Source: Turbatrix aceti (Eukaryota; Nematoda; Chromadorea; Rhabditida; Panagrolaimidae). From it: DNA of 64,000 nucleotides. This document shows positions 40,306 to 53,391 of the stretch, piece after piece. The DNA is taken from positions 1,798,001 through 1,862,000 of the forward strand of contig OZ017766.1 in NCBI GenBank assembly GCA_963969345.1, written 5' to 3'. Positions within the stretch are counted from its first letter, which is position 1, and every line of letters starts with the position of its first letter. The notes beneath the pieces were generated by a model that saw only the letters and a program-made list of their open reading frames with translations, was not told the DNA's origin and searched no databases. The translations under genes and the position numbers were made by a program.

Positions 40306-43300
40306 TCACTTGCTTCTCTTGTGACCCTTCCGCGCAGTCGTCGGGGATAAATTGAAGGCTGGAATCCCGATTCGTGAGATGTCTGGGAAATTGAAGTGGC
40401 CCGAAGCCCCGGACTGCGGCGTGGAATGCAGTGGCGCGCGTGCGGTTGACGACGACGCTGTTGACAGGCGCCCGACGCGCTCTGACAGCCTGGGAATCGG
40501 TGCGGCGAGAGACGGGGATGAGGGAAGGACAACGTCGTCACGGCGGAGGACCTGCAGCCTGCGCAGAGAGAGTCGCATTCTCTTCGGCGTCGTTTGTGCG
40601 GGTTCGCTGTTGGTGGTGAAAACGTCGTCGTCTTCGGTGGCGTTCGGGGCCGTAGTCGGGCCTCCATCGCCTTCAGAACCCGTAGGATCGTCTTTGGAGG
40701 ACGCAACAGGGCGATCGTTGTCTTCAGATCCGGATGGGGCGCCAGAGGCTGGTTGTTCATGAACATCAGAAGTCGCAGAACCGCCTTCGGAAGAGTGGAC
40801 GCGTTGCTCATCGGCCTTGGATCCGGCAGCCTCGTCTTCGGAGGCCGCAGCAGGCTGTTCATAGCCTTCAGGTGCCGGAGCAAGTTCGTCGACGGGCATA
40901 TCAGTATCCTCAGATTCTGAACCGCCGATGCCGTGGATCGTGATCTCCTGCGTGTGCTCGATCACCCCCCGCATGCCGCCATCCCCAACGACCGGGTCGG
41001 GAGGCGAAGACTTCAGCTGCAACGGCGAGCGCTGAGGCGTTTGGTTCGGCGTGGCAGTCGGGGTGACGTTTTCCTTTTCAATGACGGCGTTTTCGACGTC
41101 TTCGACCAAGGCCCTGTTTCTGGCCATGCGCGAGCGCCTGGCGTCGCGCTTGCGACGTCGGAGCTCGGTCTCGACCTCGACCTGCAACTGGGCGTTGTCC
41201 TTGAACAGGATGTGCAGCTGCTCGGGGTAAGACTCGGCAATCACCCTACAAAATCCCTTTTACCAATCCCAAATATGTTGCAACGACTCACGCGAGGCAA
41301 TTCCTGAAATTCTTCTGTAGCGGCGATTTTCTGAGTGCCAGAAACCTGGAGAGAGCCATAAACTGCGGCATAATGTGCTGGACGAAGGCCATGCAAAAAG
41401 TGGCCTTGATCGTCGCCCGCGCGAGCTGCACAACCTCATCGGAAGGAATGTCGTCGTCTTCGTTGCCGGTACCGCCCTGCTCGAGGGTGAGCTTGGCTTC
41501 GGGGAGCTCGATGACGGCAAAGCTGTCCAGAACCAGCTGCTTGGTCTCGGGCAAGTCAAAGTTGACCTTTCCATCGACAATGTTGCCAAAGACGGTTCGG
41601 CTGATCTGGTTGATGAGCATGAACCGCTTTTGGTCGTCGAACTTCTTCAGCATGAACTGGTAGAGGAGAACACGATTCTTATGTTGCCCCGGTCCATGGA
41701 AATCGTGGTTGAGGAAGTTGATAGGATTATCCGGCATTTCGTACTTTTCAAGGTCTAAATAGCGAATAATCTCGTTTGCCAATAAAAAGCACCCCCCCAA
41801 CTCACCGGTATAAGCTCCGTAGCCGACGCGGTTGAAGAGAAACATGCAAGTGACAAAGTTATCGATGTACACCGTTGAAAACTGATCCTCGATGACAGCC
41901 AGTGTCTCGGACTCCAGGGCATTCCGAATGTGGTCCACTGGGTCGAGCAACAGTGGCAGCAGCCTAGCCAACACCAGAGGACTGATTTTCATGTACTGCG
42001 AGCGGAGGAGTTCGGTCGTCAGCAGAAGGGCGTGGTAGCGAACAAAATCCACTCTGTCGCGGAGGCTGTGGAGAAACGCCGGCTGGATGACGTCCATCTG
42101 GGAGGTGTATCGCAGATAACAGTCCGCGAGAAGATACGTCACGTTGTTCCGGACGCCAGCATGAATCGAGGTGCCGTGGATGACCGCCAATTTGTGCAGG
42201 TAAACTCGTGCCAGGTTTTCATTCGCCAACAAAAACTTTCCGAAAGCGATTGCTGCAGACGCAGTGACGTCTTCGGTTAATTCAGAAAACTGAAGTCCCT
42301 GAAAACATAAACACAAGTTTAAAAAAGGAAAAAAGGAGAGCTTCCCTAACGGGGAATCGAACCCCGGCCGCCTGGGTGAAAACCAGAAATCCTAACCACT
42401 AGACCATTAGGGAGACAACTTCGCACCCACTGCACAGTTCTCTTAACCCTGAGAGCAAACCTACTCACTTGCAACCTCGAAAACCTGCTTTGAGTGCTTG
42501 TTGTTGTCTCAGCCCGCGAGCATGCTCTAGAAAACGCTCGTTGCGTCGCTAACTCCTCAGTAGGATCTTCCAGAGTTGGTGCCTCGTTGGAGAGCACGTG
42601 CATGAGGAGGGCGATCATAGCAGGCTGGACCGCGCTCGGAGCGTGCAATGCGCACTGCCCCGCAGTGATTAATCGCCGGCAAATTCGTTGCTTCCGTTCT
42701 GCCATCGCGCAACCAGTCTCCGGGGCTGTCAGTTCATCGAAAAAGCGGTCAATAAGGTCGGTGAAGAGTTTGGTGATGATTTCAGATGATTCGTCTTTTT
42801 CCGGAGCGACCAGACGCACTAGCGTAATGACCGCATCCGTGATGACCGTTTCGGGCAGCTGCAGCCTCAGAAGACGGTTTCCGATATTGTCACAGAGTTG
42901 TTGGAGGTCCCGGGGCTTGATCTGAGCTTTGCACTTGACCAGAATCGACAGCAAGGAGACCAGCTCGAATGGATCCACGACGATGCGGACCGAAGGGTCA
43001 ACGCCGCCAGTCGCTTCGTCAGACGCAAACCACGCGTGAATGGCAGGAGTGGGGTCAATCTAAAGCAAACTAAGCTGTTTTCAGCGGGCAAAGGGCCAGA
43101 ACGTACGTTGATGGCTTCGGCGAGGAAATCCAGCAGCATCCAAGCCTGGGCAGCGACGCGCTCCACTTTGACGGCGCCATAGAGAACGTTGGCGAGTCGG
43201 CGGAGGATGATGTTGTAGTCCTTATCCCGGGCTGTTTGCTGGAAGCATCGACGGAAAGCACGCCTAAAAAATGCGCAGTTCGGAGCAAATGTAGGACGAA

Positions 43301-45714
43301 AAAGTTATTTCAATCCCAACTCACATGAACTCAGTCGTTCGTGACATTTCGATCAGCAAATTCCACGACAAAGAATCGGACCCGTCATTTGCGATGATGG
43401 GGAGAACGACCTTGTCGAAGAACATCTTCCTGCACGCCTTCTCGACGACTTCCTCGCGATCGTTGACCATAGGAAGCACAGAATGCAACCAGGCATGCAT
43501 GTACACTTCCTCGTCCCTCAAAACGTTGGTCATGACCTCGGCTGCGAGTTTGCGGACGACGACCGACGGATCCCGGCAAAAGTCGATGAGTTTGTGGACG
43601 AGAGCATTCTTGTACGTCGGATTGGGCTCGGCGCTGAGCAGGGCTTCGACGACGGGAATGGCAAACTTTCTCGTGATGGCCGAGCGGTCGTTGCAGCGCT
43701 GCATGATCATGTCGACGAAAGGAGCTGCTGAAAGCCGGGTGAGGAAGGAAGCTTCCCGGGCGGCGGCCTGGTGCACCTGGGAGGGCACCGGTGTCTGGGA
43801 GGCAGTGGCGGGCTGGGAAGACTGCGAATCGGGCACGGGCGTCGCGATGCCAGCAGCTACGCGTTCTTCCGCCCTTTCGTCGTGCTCATTGACCGTTTGC
43901 AGAATCTTGATTACCTTTAGACGAGCATCACTCAGCTGAAAATTCCTTTGCACTCCCTGGCATCAAACAAACCGTCAACTTACAAATTCCTGGGCGTGCT
44001 TCGTGATTTCGCGGTACGTTTCCCTCGAATGGATAAACGGGAGGATGGCGACAAGAGCTCGACCCCGAACAGCACTCGTCTTGTCCATCGTTGCCCTGAC
44101 CAGCAGCTGAAGCATGGCGTGCCGAGCGTCAAACTCGGGATCGCCATTGAATTCGAGAAAGTGCTTCCAGTGCTGTTTGAAAGACGGATTCGCGTCGACG
44201 ACCCGTTTGTCTTCGAACTCGAGGGCTTCAAAAATGCTGCCCAGTTCATAGTCAACCGTGCTCATAACCGACAGGCCTCGTGGAAGGGATTCAATGTCTA
44301 AAATCCCATTCTCCAGCAAATAAAAGCAAAAACGAGCATAAACGAACCAAATTCGTTGAAAAGTACAGCAACAATATCGACTGCGACCAGACGATTTCTC
44401 TGAAGTGCCGTAAGGCCGAAATTGACGACAAAAAATATGAATTGCTGAAAAGTGCATTTTCAGGCCGCCCTACACGAGTAACGTAACCTACACGAAGCAT
44501 CTCCTGGGGGAGCATCTTGACGAGCTCAACGATGACAGAAACGCTGGTCGTACGGTAATCAATCCTCTCGGCCAGACAGCGATGGCAGACGTTCTCGGCC
44601 AGTCTCTTGACCAGGAGCAAATCGTGAACCGGCGCATCCCCGAAAGCCGACCGGATGAACCTGAGCATGACACTCGCGTTCTGAGTGACGGCCGTCGGCA
44701 GATTGCCCGGCATGAAAGAGTCGTTGAAAGCCTTGCAAATGAGCCTCGGCAGACAAAATCTCGACAGAACGACGTCTTTTCGGTTGTGTTTCTCCGCCAA
44801 AGCAAGATGGGCGAGCGCAAAGCAAGAATCGGAAAGCGCCTTGATCGTCCTCAGCTCCCGGACGTCGTGAACCGGAAAAACCCGCGTTGTCTGACAGTAA
44901 TCGAACCTGGCAAATAACCGAAGGATATCGAGAATGCTCTTAAAGTGGTTTGGGGTGTTGGTGAAGTCTGACGAGTCCAGAAAGACGTAGAGGTCAGTGA
45001 GAGAGGCCACCATCGCCTTGGAGAAGTCGTCAGCTGTCAGACTACCTTCCATCGGGCCTCCCGCCCCTGCATCGTGCTGTTGTTGTGGTTGATTTTTCTT
45101 CCGACGCGGACCGCAATCTCCGCCGTCGAGCAGGAGCCGGACGGTGTATGCCAGGCGGTAGGCACCGAGAGCGCGATCGATGAGGGCGCTTCGGACAAGA
45201 CCAAAGCTGCGGGAGGAGTTAACGCAGCATAGCTGAAGGTAGATCCGAGCGCAGATGAGTGCTACCGCCGCCTTGTCTCTGAAACGCACCAAACATTATT
45301 TTGCAAACCCAGAATTCCACGTACGAGTCTTTGTCAGTGCCAGAATCCATCCCAACGGCCAGAATCACGCATAGCCGGCTCAGACTTGTCCCGCCAGCTT
45401 GTATGTTCTCGACGACGCTGTCGCGGTTGGCATCTGCGTCCGAGACAATGCCGAACAACCCTTTGCGAACTGAAAAACACACTTAGGCCTCCAAAAATGG
45501 ATTTTCAAGCCTCACTTGACTCCAGCACGTCCTCCAGATCCGTGAAGTCAATTTCGACGCCTTCCACGGGTCCAATGAAGTTGACATCTATCCTACAAAA
45601 AAAACACATCTTCAAAAGACGTACGTAGAAAAACACTCACGCAGTGCCAACGGCCTCCTCACTGATGTCAAAGGTGCCAAAAAGCTGGCAGAGATCAACT
45701 TTCAGCTGATCCAT
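40306..45714 (-). CDS. NCAPD3: Condensin II subunit D3
   Basis: Condensin II compacts mitotic chromosomes; D3 is its HEAT-repeat subunit. I place eleven exons: 45714-45641, 45592-45516, 45469-45325, 45278-44492, 44310-43984, 43956-43325, 43263-43107, 43059-42469, 42298-41806, 41754-41292 and 41245-40306. Phases are consistent throughout and give about 1,561 residues, close to the human length. The diagnostic part is the condensin repeat region (LLADCYLRYT..DVIQPAFLHSLRDRVDFVRYHALLLTTELL). It is followed by LLPLLLDPVDHIRN and the YQFMLKKFDDQKRFMLINQIS segment. The last about 250 residues are acidic, Ser/Pro-rich and probably disordered, with a basic end (RKGHKRSK). The acceptor at 44310 is weak. 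The 51-bp intron at 41755-41805 is in frame and has no stop codon. One intron contains a tRNA gene. Confidence 0.9.
42342..42413 (-). tRNA. tRNA-Glu (anticodon TTC)
   Basis: The minus strand reads as a 72-nt tRNA with a 7-bp acceptor stem (TCCCTAA pairing with TTAGGGA), a D-arm with GGTCTAGTGGTTAGGA, an anticodon loop with TTC, and the T-arm GGGGTTCGATTCCCC. These also supply the internal A and B box promoter. The anticodon-stem sequence TTTCTGGTTTTCACCCAGG reads glutamate codon GAA. It lies inside an intron (42299-42468) of the condensin II D3 gene on the same strand. Confidence 0.95.
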
Positions 45715-46568
<854 letters not shown>

Positions 46569-47010
46569 TCTCGATTCACAGTAATTTTACCACATTGGTT
46601 GGACAAGCGCGCCAGCGTCCTTCACGCGATTCTCTCTTTCCATTTTCATCGATTTTTCTCACCAGCACTCGCGGGCGAGCCCGCTTTCTTTTTTTCACCC
46701 CTTTGTCGCTCTTTTACCACGTTGAGTTGTAATTATCCTCTCGAGAAGCCAACTATTATTCCCATTCCTGGCTGATTTTCAATCTTACTGTTTACTTCTC
46801 TGATGTTCAATAAATCTGTCGAAAAAAACAAACATGTGACTGTCTGACTCATCGGTAAATTGATAGGACGTACGCAGCGGAGGGGACGCGTGCGCACTGG
46901 GGGTTCCTGAAGTGACAAAATTTGCGGACCGACCAAACCTGTTTTTTTTTATCAATCTCTGTTTTTTTTGTTTGTTTGAGCCCTTGTTTTGTCCGTTGCC
47001 CACTTTCGCG
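46569..47010. other. 3' UTR of H3.3 and promoter of PWP1
   Basis: The histone 3' UTR runs to the AATAAA at 46809-46814. About 200 bp remain as the promoter region of the next gene. No extra gene is visible. Confidence 0.5.
46809..46814 (+). terminator. Polyadenylation signal of H3.3
   Basis: AATAAA 241 bp after the stop codon. Its presence supports a polyadenylated replacement-histone mRNA. Confidence 0.7.
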
Positions 47011-48818
47011 ATGGAAGAGGAACTGAAAGTGACGCTGTGCAGCGACGTCATCTGGATTCCGCGTGGCGTCGCTAAATCTGAGCCCACCAAAGTCCAGCTT
47101 GACAACATCCAACTTGCTGACCTTCTTCGAGGTAATGTTTTGTCATGAAGCTTTCCTAGCCGCGATGGTTTTCAGATGGAGGAGAAGGCGACGACGATGA
47201 ATCAAGCGAGGAAATGGAGGTCGCGGAAGGTGACGTTGTCGCTGAAGAGGTTGATGATGATGAAAATGCCGACAAAAAGTGGGTTTTTGCAAAAACGTTG
47301 AATTCTATCGTGAATGATGTTGTTTTCAAGGGGCAAAATGATGCGAGGCGTTGCAATGTTTGCGAACAACGAAGAGGATCCGTATTTGGTTTGTCAACAG
47401 GATAGCGAGGATGAAGAAGAAAAAAACGATTTTATCATTCGTCCTGATGATAATTTGGTCGTTGCTGCCAAAACTGTCAAGGTGGGTGTGTTTACCGTAT
47501 TTTTTTATATAGTGTTGTTTTTAAATGTTGAAAACGAAAAAGAATTAATTCTATAGATGTGTTTACGTATTTGACCTAAATTGTACCGTAATTCTTTCAG
47601 CCACATTGAGAATTTTTTCTTTTACATACATAAAAAACATCCCTCTTCGCTTATATTTTGTCATTACGGTGCTAATTACTGCATTTTTTTCAGAACGATT
47701 CCTCAATCGAAGTTTACATTTACAACAAAACGGAAGGCGACTGGTACGTCCACCACGACTACATCCTCTCCTCCCCTCCACTCTGCCTCGCGTCGGTCCA
47801 ACGGGACATCGGCAACGAAACCGGCAAAGGCAATCTGCTCGCCGTTGGCACTTTTGAACCCGTCGTCCAGATCTGGGACTTGGACGTTGTCAATTCAATC
47901 GAGCCTTTTATCGAGCTGAAAGCGAAGAAAGGCCGCCGTGGCAAGAGGGATGGATCCGCGCAAGGTCACAGTGATGCCGTCACGTCTCTGGACTGGAATG
48001 CCAACTGCGAGCATGTTCTGGCTTCCGGGAGCGCTGACAGGTCGGCGATTCTCTGGGACATTGATCAGGGCAAGGCTGCCACTGTTGTCACTTGTTTCAA
48101 GGATACAGTATGAATCATTTTGCTTTTCTGGGTTTTACGATCATTTTTAGGTGAACTCGATCCAGTGGCACCCCAGTGAAGAGACCATCTTTGCTGCTGG
48201 AACTGCCAATGGCCGGGTGAAGCTGGTGGATTGCAGAGACCTTGCCGCGAAGGCCGCCATCTCGTGGAATGTCCAGTCTGATGTCAGCAAGGTTCTCTGG
48301 GACGTTCATGACCCGTTCTACCTTTTTGCGGCTACGGAGGACGGTCACCTTCACTACATGGATACCAGAAATGATTCCAGTCCGATTGTGTCGGTGCTGG
48401 CGCATGAAAACGGTACCAACGCGATCGCCATAAATCCGAAGGAGCCCTGCATGGTTACCACTGTCGGCGAAAACGTAAGTTTTTCAGAGGTTCACAAACT
48501 GAGGCTGTCGTAACGATATTTATTGGCGTAAAAGCGTAAATAACAGTTTTTTTTTCAAAATACCGTCATTTTAAGGAACTGAAAATCTGGAAACTCTCTC
48601 GCCGTCAGCCGTCTCTCGACGAGATGCTTTGCGAGACCGTGAACATGGGAAAGCTGTTCGCTGTCCTTTTCAACCCCGACGTCGCCCGAACCATTGTCGT
48701 CGCCGGCTCCCAGGAAGACCTCGTACGAGTCGTGAATCTCAACAAGTTTGAGAGCCTCAACAGACTCTTCCCCAAATCCGAAGCTGAGACCGACTACGCC
48801 GAAACCATGGAAGCTTAG
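47011..48818 (+). CDS. PWP1: Periodic tryptophan protein 1 homolog (WD-repeat)
   Basis: PWP1 is a nucleolar WD40 protein that supports rRNA transcription and ribosome production. Six exons, 47011-47131, 47176-47278, 47331-47481, 47694-48107, 48151-48474 and 48576-48818, give 451 residues in a consistent frame. The family-specific start (SDVIWIPRGVAK) is followed by an acidic stretch. Then come FANNEEDPYLV and FIIRPDDNLVVAAKTVK, and YVHHDYILSSPPLCL. The WD repeats include GTFEPVVQIWDLD, GHSDAVTSLDWN..VLASGSADRSAILWD and VNSIQWHP. The basic KAKKGRRGKRD loop before the SAQGHSDAV repeat is also seen in other PWP1 proteins. It is convergent with the MSP-domain gene, only 82 bp away. Confidence 0.94.
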
Positions 48819-48900
48819 TTTCGTTGTTTTTTGTTGATTTTGATCACAGATAAACGCATTATTCATTATTCCACCGGGACAAAAAAGAAAATGTGCCGTC

Positions 48901-50009
48901 TCACTTTTCGTTGCCATCTTCCTTCTCATTCTCCGCTTCTTCTTTTTCTCGCTGCCTCTCCGCAATCACTATAGGGTCATCCGAATCTGGAGAAGAGCAA
49001 GAGCAGCTGGAAGACGTCGACGACCCTGGGGCGGTATGGAGCTCCAAAACAGGGCTACCTGGAGTTGCGGGCTCTGGGCAGACCGCAGTGTTTTCCTTGG
49101 GACCAGCAGGGACTGCAGTGAGTGGGTTATCATCGGCAAACTTGCCCGGAATTGCGGTTTTTGTCGCGTCGTCGTCAGAGAATCTGCCTGATTTCGCCGT
49201 CCTAGTTGTAGCGGGGGTCGTAGCGTACGGACTCGCTGAAAAGAAGTGAGGTAAAGTAAAAAATACGGTATAACTGTTGTTTCGTTCTTCTCGTAATCAA
49301 TTGAAGCAATAGAAAACACTCAACAAAAAAAAACGTACTGCATTTCGCAGTGGTCACTTCCAAGTCCTGATACTTCTTGCCCTTTTTGCGACGAGGTGGG
49401 GGAGGCACAATGATGATGTTCTCTGCAGACTGCTTCCTGGGCGTCCGAACGCGTTCTGCAGATAATTTGTTCTCCTCGGCATTCTCGGCGGATGCCTTAT
49501 TTTCTTCGGAATTCTCGGCTGAGTGCTTCTTGAGACGTCGCTCGCCCTCGTCGACCTTATCTCCTGACGTCACCTTCACCGGCTTTTTCATCGTGTTATC
49601 CTCACAAACGATGCGGATGACGCGACGTACCGTATTATTGTGAAGTTCAGGAGCCGTGTTCTGACCCCAGACGAGGGCGGCATCCTTGCAGTGCTTCGGC
49701 GCCTTTGCAAGGAGCACGGTGAAGCGGTCCCTGTTAGTGAGTGGCTGGTCCGTGCCTTTGAACGCCAACTTGATCTTTTTCTGAAAAAAATGGCGCTCTC
49801 TCAGATCACACCACATTTCATACCTCCTGCTTGGGCTCGATAATCCCAAAGACAGGACGCATCTTGAAGACTTTAGGGCGAGTTGTCTTCATCTTAAAGA
49901 TGACAGCATGACTCCAGTTGTTGCGAGCGGTAAGCACGAGGGACTGCCTCTCGCCAAGCGACCGAAAGGTTATTTGCTCGGCTGGGTTCAAGATGATTCT
50001 TCGTTCCAT
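48901..50009 (-). CDS. MSP-domain protein with repetitive acidic tail
   Basis: Exons 50009-49824, 49780-49339 and 49235-48901 give 320 residues in a consistent frame. The first 125 residues form a major-sperm-protein domain: an opening LNPAEQITF strand, NNWSHAVIFKMKTTRPKVFKMRPVFGIIEPKQE and a closing VLLAKAP..W segment. MSP domains occur in VAP membrane-contact proteins and in worm sperm proteins. This one has no C-terminal membrane helix, so it is not a typical VAP. After the domain come about three copies of a SAENxEENK-like unit, then a KRR-rich stretch and proline run (VPPPPRRKKGKK). A Ser/Cys run (STSSSCSCSSP) and a highly charged EKEEAENEKEDGNEK end follow. The tail is likely disordered. 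Confidence 0.85.
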
Positions 50010-50211
50010 TACGATGTGCTGAGGGCACGAGAAATGGTGTGATTATGCTACGACGAGGAGATAATATCGTCGCCGTAGTCGTCGTCACACCTTCTCGGTA
50101 CTCTTCGACGAAGTTGTAACTGACGGTAATGCTGATGGCAACGCACGAAAGTGGAAATTGTATTGGGTCACATACATGCAAATTATCAAACCCGGATCTA
50201 CGTGATTTCTT

Positions 50212-50263
50212 TTAAGAGGCAGTCTGTGAGAATTTTTACCAATAAGGGGGAAAGTCCGACACA
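50212..50263 (+). repeat. Single end of the TTAAGAGGCAGTCTG repeat family
   Basis: This 52-bp segment matches 60314-60366 almost perfectly, beginning TTAAGAGGCAGTCTG and passing through ACCAATAAGGGG. No matching inverted end was found nearby, so it is a truncated or solo end of the palindrome family at 59-62 kb. Confidence 0.8.
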
Positions 50264-50536
50264 CTGTCCTGCCTCTGGTAATCAAATTGCAAGTAAATGT
50301 TCTATCAAGTCCCCTAACTTTGCATGTCCTGCGGCAGGACTCCTGCCCCCTAACCCCCTAACTCAAATTAATTTGGACAGGATATTTATAATCGTCTGAA
50401 AAAAAAGAAAAAAAAGCTGTGTTCTATTCCAAAACGTTTTTCCTTCGACAAAAAAAGCTTTCATCAGCTCGCCGAAAAAATAATGTTTTGCAAAATCAAT
50501 TGGCAGAAAAGAAATAACCATCTCTCTGCTCCTATA

Positions 50537-50819
50537 CCCGCACTCGCATGAGAATCATAACGGAATCATAACAGAATTATAAGGCGGCAAGAATCAAATG
50601 AGACGCACAATGAAAATGGAGAATCACAATGAAGTGCAAAAAAATCTAAGCTATTTTCCCCTTTATTCGCATTCAAAATTCAGCAAAAAACAATGACTAA
50701 ATTAGAGCTGCGTATCACAATGAATTACATGCGTGCGAATGAATCACAATAAAACACATTAGCGTGCAAAGCCTTATAATTCCGTTATGATTCCGTTATG
50801 ATTCTCATGCGAGTGCGGG
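50537..50819. mobile_element. MITE with CCCGCACTCGCAT ends, TA target duplication
   Basis: The 283-bp element has terminal inverted repeats of about 48 bp that begin CCCGCACTCGCATGAGAATC. TA lies on each side. It shares terminal words with 38869-39006. A TA duplication points to Tc1/mariner-type mobilisation. It has no coding capacity. Confidence 0.87.
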
Positions 50820-51090
50820 TACTCAATGACTCGCATGAGTCATTGACAATGAGTACTACTCATTGTTCGCTCTTGCTTGTTTATCTTCCTTTGCCATTGA
50901 AATTAGCATTGCTCTGATTGCTTAGAGGGTGTGAATGAAAACGTGATAGCGCCACTCTGAGGAGGATATAAGTTCTCATGTTCAGAAAAAGATTCATTTC
51001 ATGGGAACGGTCGCTGCACAAATTTAGCATGATAATGACATAAACATCGCCGTGCAAGTAAAACAGTCGTGACTGATTCTCTCGTCGACG

Positions 51091-53188
51091 ATGCGCATCA
51101 TCTTCTATGCTCTACTGCTAGCCCTTGGCGCTTTGTCTCTTGTCCGTGCACTTTTCATGGATATGTACGGCAGTGAGTCTTCACTTTTCCCTCCTTTCAC
51201 ACGAGTTTCTTTCAGAAGCGTTCCAAATGGAGCTCCTGGATGACTGCAATATCTACGTGTATGATCACGTTCTGGAATCGAAAGGACCGACAGGCTGGTG
51301 CAAAAAACCTAAATCTTCGATGAGTCACACTCAATATACTGATCCAGATGATAACAGTGGTGTCTATAACCGTTACTTTGGTTTTTTTTGTTTTTATGTT
51401 GACGACAAAAACATATTGCAAGTTGACATCTATGCCACACCTTTTGAACACCGTAAGTTAACAATATTGTTTGACAAAAGACGTAAATATTTTTAGATAA
51501 GCTGATTTCACAGAACTTCTATGAGGCTGATTTCGGAAAATATTCATCGGTGAATACCAATACAAATGTGCCACACACTCCTACGTCAAGCGGTAAATTC
51601 TATGCTCGATTTTTTAGTACGACGCCGACGGAGAATGAGGGGTTATACTTCACGATCGACTATGTAAGCAATCAGGGATTGACACGAACGGTAGAGTATG
51701 ATATTGTACCAGATACTGCTGACGTGAAAAAGGTATGAATTTTTTCTTTTTTTATCTAATGCACTGAAGTTTAATGTTTTAGTCTAACAGAGATTATACT
51801 GGTCTTCTTTACTGGTCAGAATACACTGAAGTCAGTAAAGACCCCAAAAATCCCAGTGCACTTATTTGTACGGTTAACGGTACTTATAGTTATACGATGC
51901 ATCCTATCAAGAGAGCTATTACAACTGCTTGTTCAAGATACGCCGAAGTTCTAGATTTTGCTGCATCCTGTAAGTTTTTGTTTCTTTTTTACTTCGACGA
52001 ATTTTGTTTTAGTTCCCGAAAAATTTGCTATCGAGGTGCCTGTCCCACCTGATCAGTCGTTCGCTGGAATAACAGAAAACAAAGACGGAAAGCTCATTTC
52101 TTCGGACCAGAAAATCTACGACCGTAAACCGATAGAAAAGGACTGTAAGTTGATCGCTGTCGGTGACGCCAATAATCATAATCAGAGGCCGCTTCAGACA
52201 CAGAAGTTCCGTTCTTCTTCTACAGTGAGAGCACGGGTTCGTATTCTCCGCTCTTCTTGTACTACAAGTTCGATGGTCCCTCGCGAGACTTTACCGTTCG
52301 TTTTGTCTACAATGGAGAGTCTTATACGATCTTTGAACCACTCAAATACATGGAGCAATGCAAATTTCAAGATACGGTAACCGTCGCTGCTGCTCCACAG
52401 ATTTTCAAACACGATGAAACGGCGATATCCTTTGAAGGTACGTTGCGGTGACATCCGAGAGGTTTTCCTATTTTGTTTCTGTTTTAGTATTTTTTCTCTT
52501 GAACAACGACAATTTTCAATACTGCGTCTTTCGCGTGGAATTTGACTTTAACACTAAGAATTCCACACCAAGTCTCAGTAAGACTGATGATATCAACGCA
52601 TACGTGCACGTTAAAAGCCGCTCGACGACGGCCGTGAACTGCAACTTTGGCAACCGCACAGTCCGCTGGTTGTTGGCTTACACGGAAAATAAGGAAGCCG
52701 AACTCGTCAGTCTTGACGACGACGTATCCAGTCCGATCTTTCCCTGTTCTCACTGTGGGAGCAAAACTCTCATGTATTGCGACGTGAATCCCGCAACTGT
52801 CAGCAAGTACTACTCTGCGGTTTACCTGGTCACCGACCATGAACTTCTTTACGTCGGTGTCCAGAGCAATGGAACTATCAAGAAAATCGAGTACTACAAC
52901 CTCAAAACGGAAGACAAGAACTATTTTCTACAGGAACTGAGCTTCAGTGAGTTTATCCGCGTCTAATCTTGTTTTGTGACACTTTTTTCAGCTCTGTCTC
53001 TTGACGATCTCTACAACCAACTTCAAAGAGGGAATTTAACGATTCATGGTGAGGACCCCGGCGATGAGGTTCCTGTGAACGGTAACGATGATGATGGCGA
53101 TATCGGTGAGACAGATTCGTGTGCTCTGTGCTACTCGTGGATGACGTCGGTGCTTTTACTGATCTTGATGACTTGCATTCTTTTTTGA
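51091..53188 (+). CDS. Orphan secreted or membrane-anchored protein, eight exons
   Basis: I do not recognise this family. Exons 51091-51172, 51216-51452, 51497-51732, 51783-51969, 52013-52144, 52198-52437, 52488-52946 and 52992-53188 give 404 residues with no frame conflict. Six of the seven introns are in phase 1 and all are 42-54 bp. A signal peptide (MRIIFYALLLALGALSLVRA) opens it. The C terminus is a hydrophobic helix (SWMTSVLLLILMTCILF) after an acidic stretch, so the protein is probably a type I membrane protein or GPI-anchored. The body is beta-rich, with many tyrosines and phenylalanines and paired cysteines (DDCNIYV..GWCKK, SPIFPCSHCGSKTLMYC). Repeated phase-1 introns suggest extracellular modules that could be shuffled, but I find no clear internal repeat. 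Confidence 0.8.
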
Positions 53189-53236
53189 CTCACTGATATT
53201 ATACGACACTGATTAAGTATGACACTGGTATACAAA

Positions 53237-53295
53237 TATATAAATTGTGAAATGTGCTTTATTATGTGCTATTTTTAAATCAGACTCGTATATGA
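53237..53295 (+). repeat. 3' flank of the orphan gene, shared with 55625-55679
   Basis: About 55 bp are identical between this site and 55625-55679. The shared segment ends in an imperfect palindrome around CAGACTCGTATATGAGTCTG. At the second site that palindrome was split by the LINE. Homology ends abruptly on both sides. Confidence 0.8.
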
Positions 53296-53391
53296 GTCTG
53301 ACGCCCAAGAAAAAAAGAAAAAAAAAAGAGTGCACGCGAAAAATACGTGCGCGCTCGTAACAGGAGTCATGTTCAAAAAAACGCCCTGAAG

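Larger units (their letters stand above)
50010..51090. other. Intergenic region with two repeat elements
   Basis: It contains a TTAA-starting repeat end at 50212-50263, a TA-flanked MITE at 50537-50819, and a short palindrome just after the MITE. The last 130 bp should hold the promoter of the orphan gene. I see no coding sequence. Confidence 0.5.
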
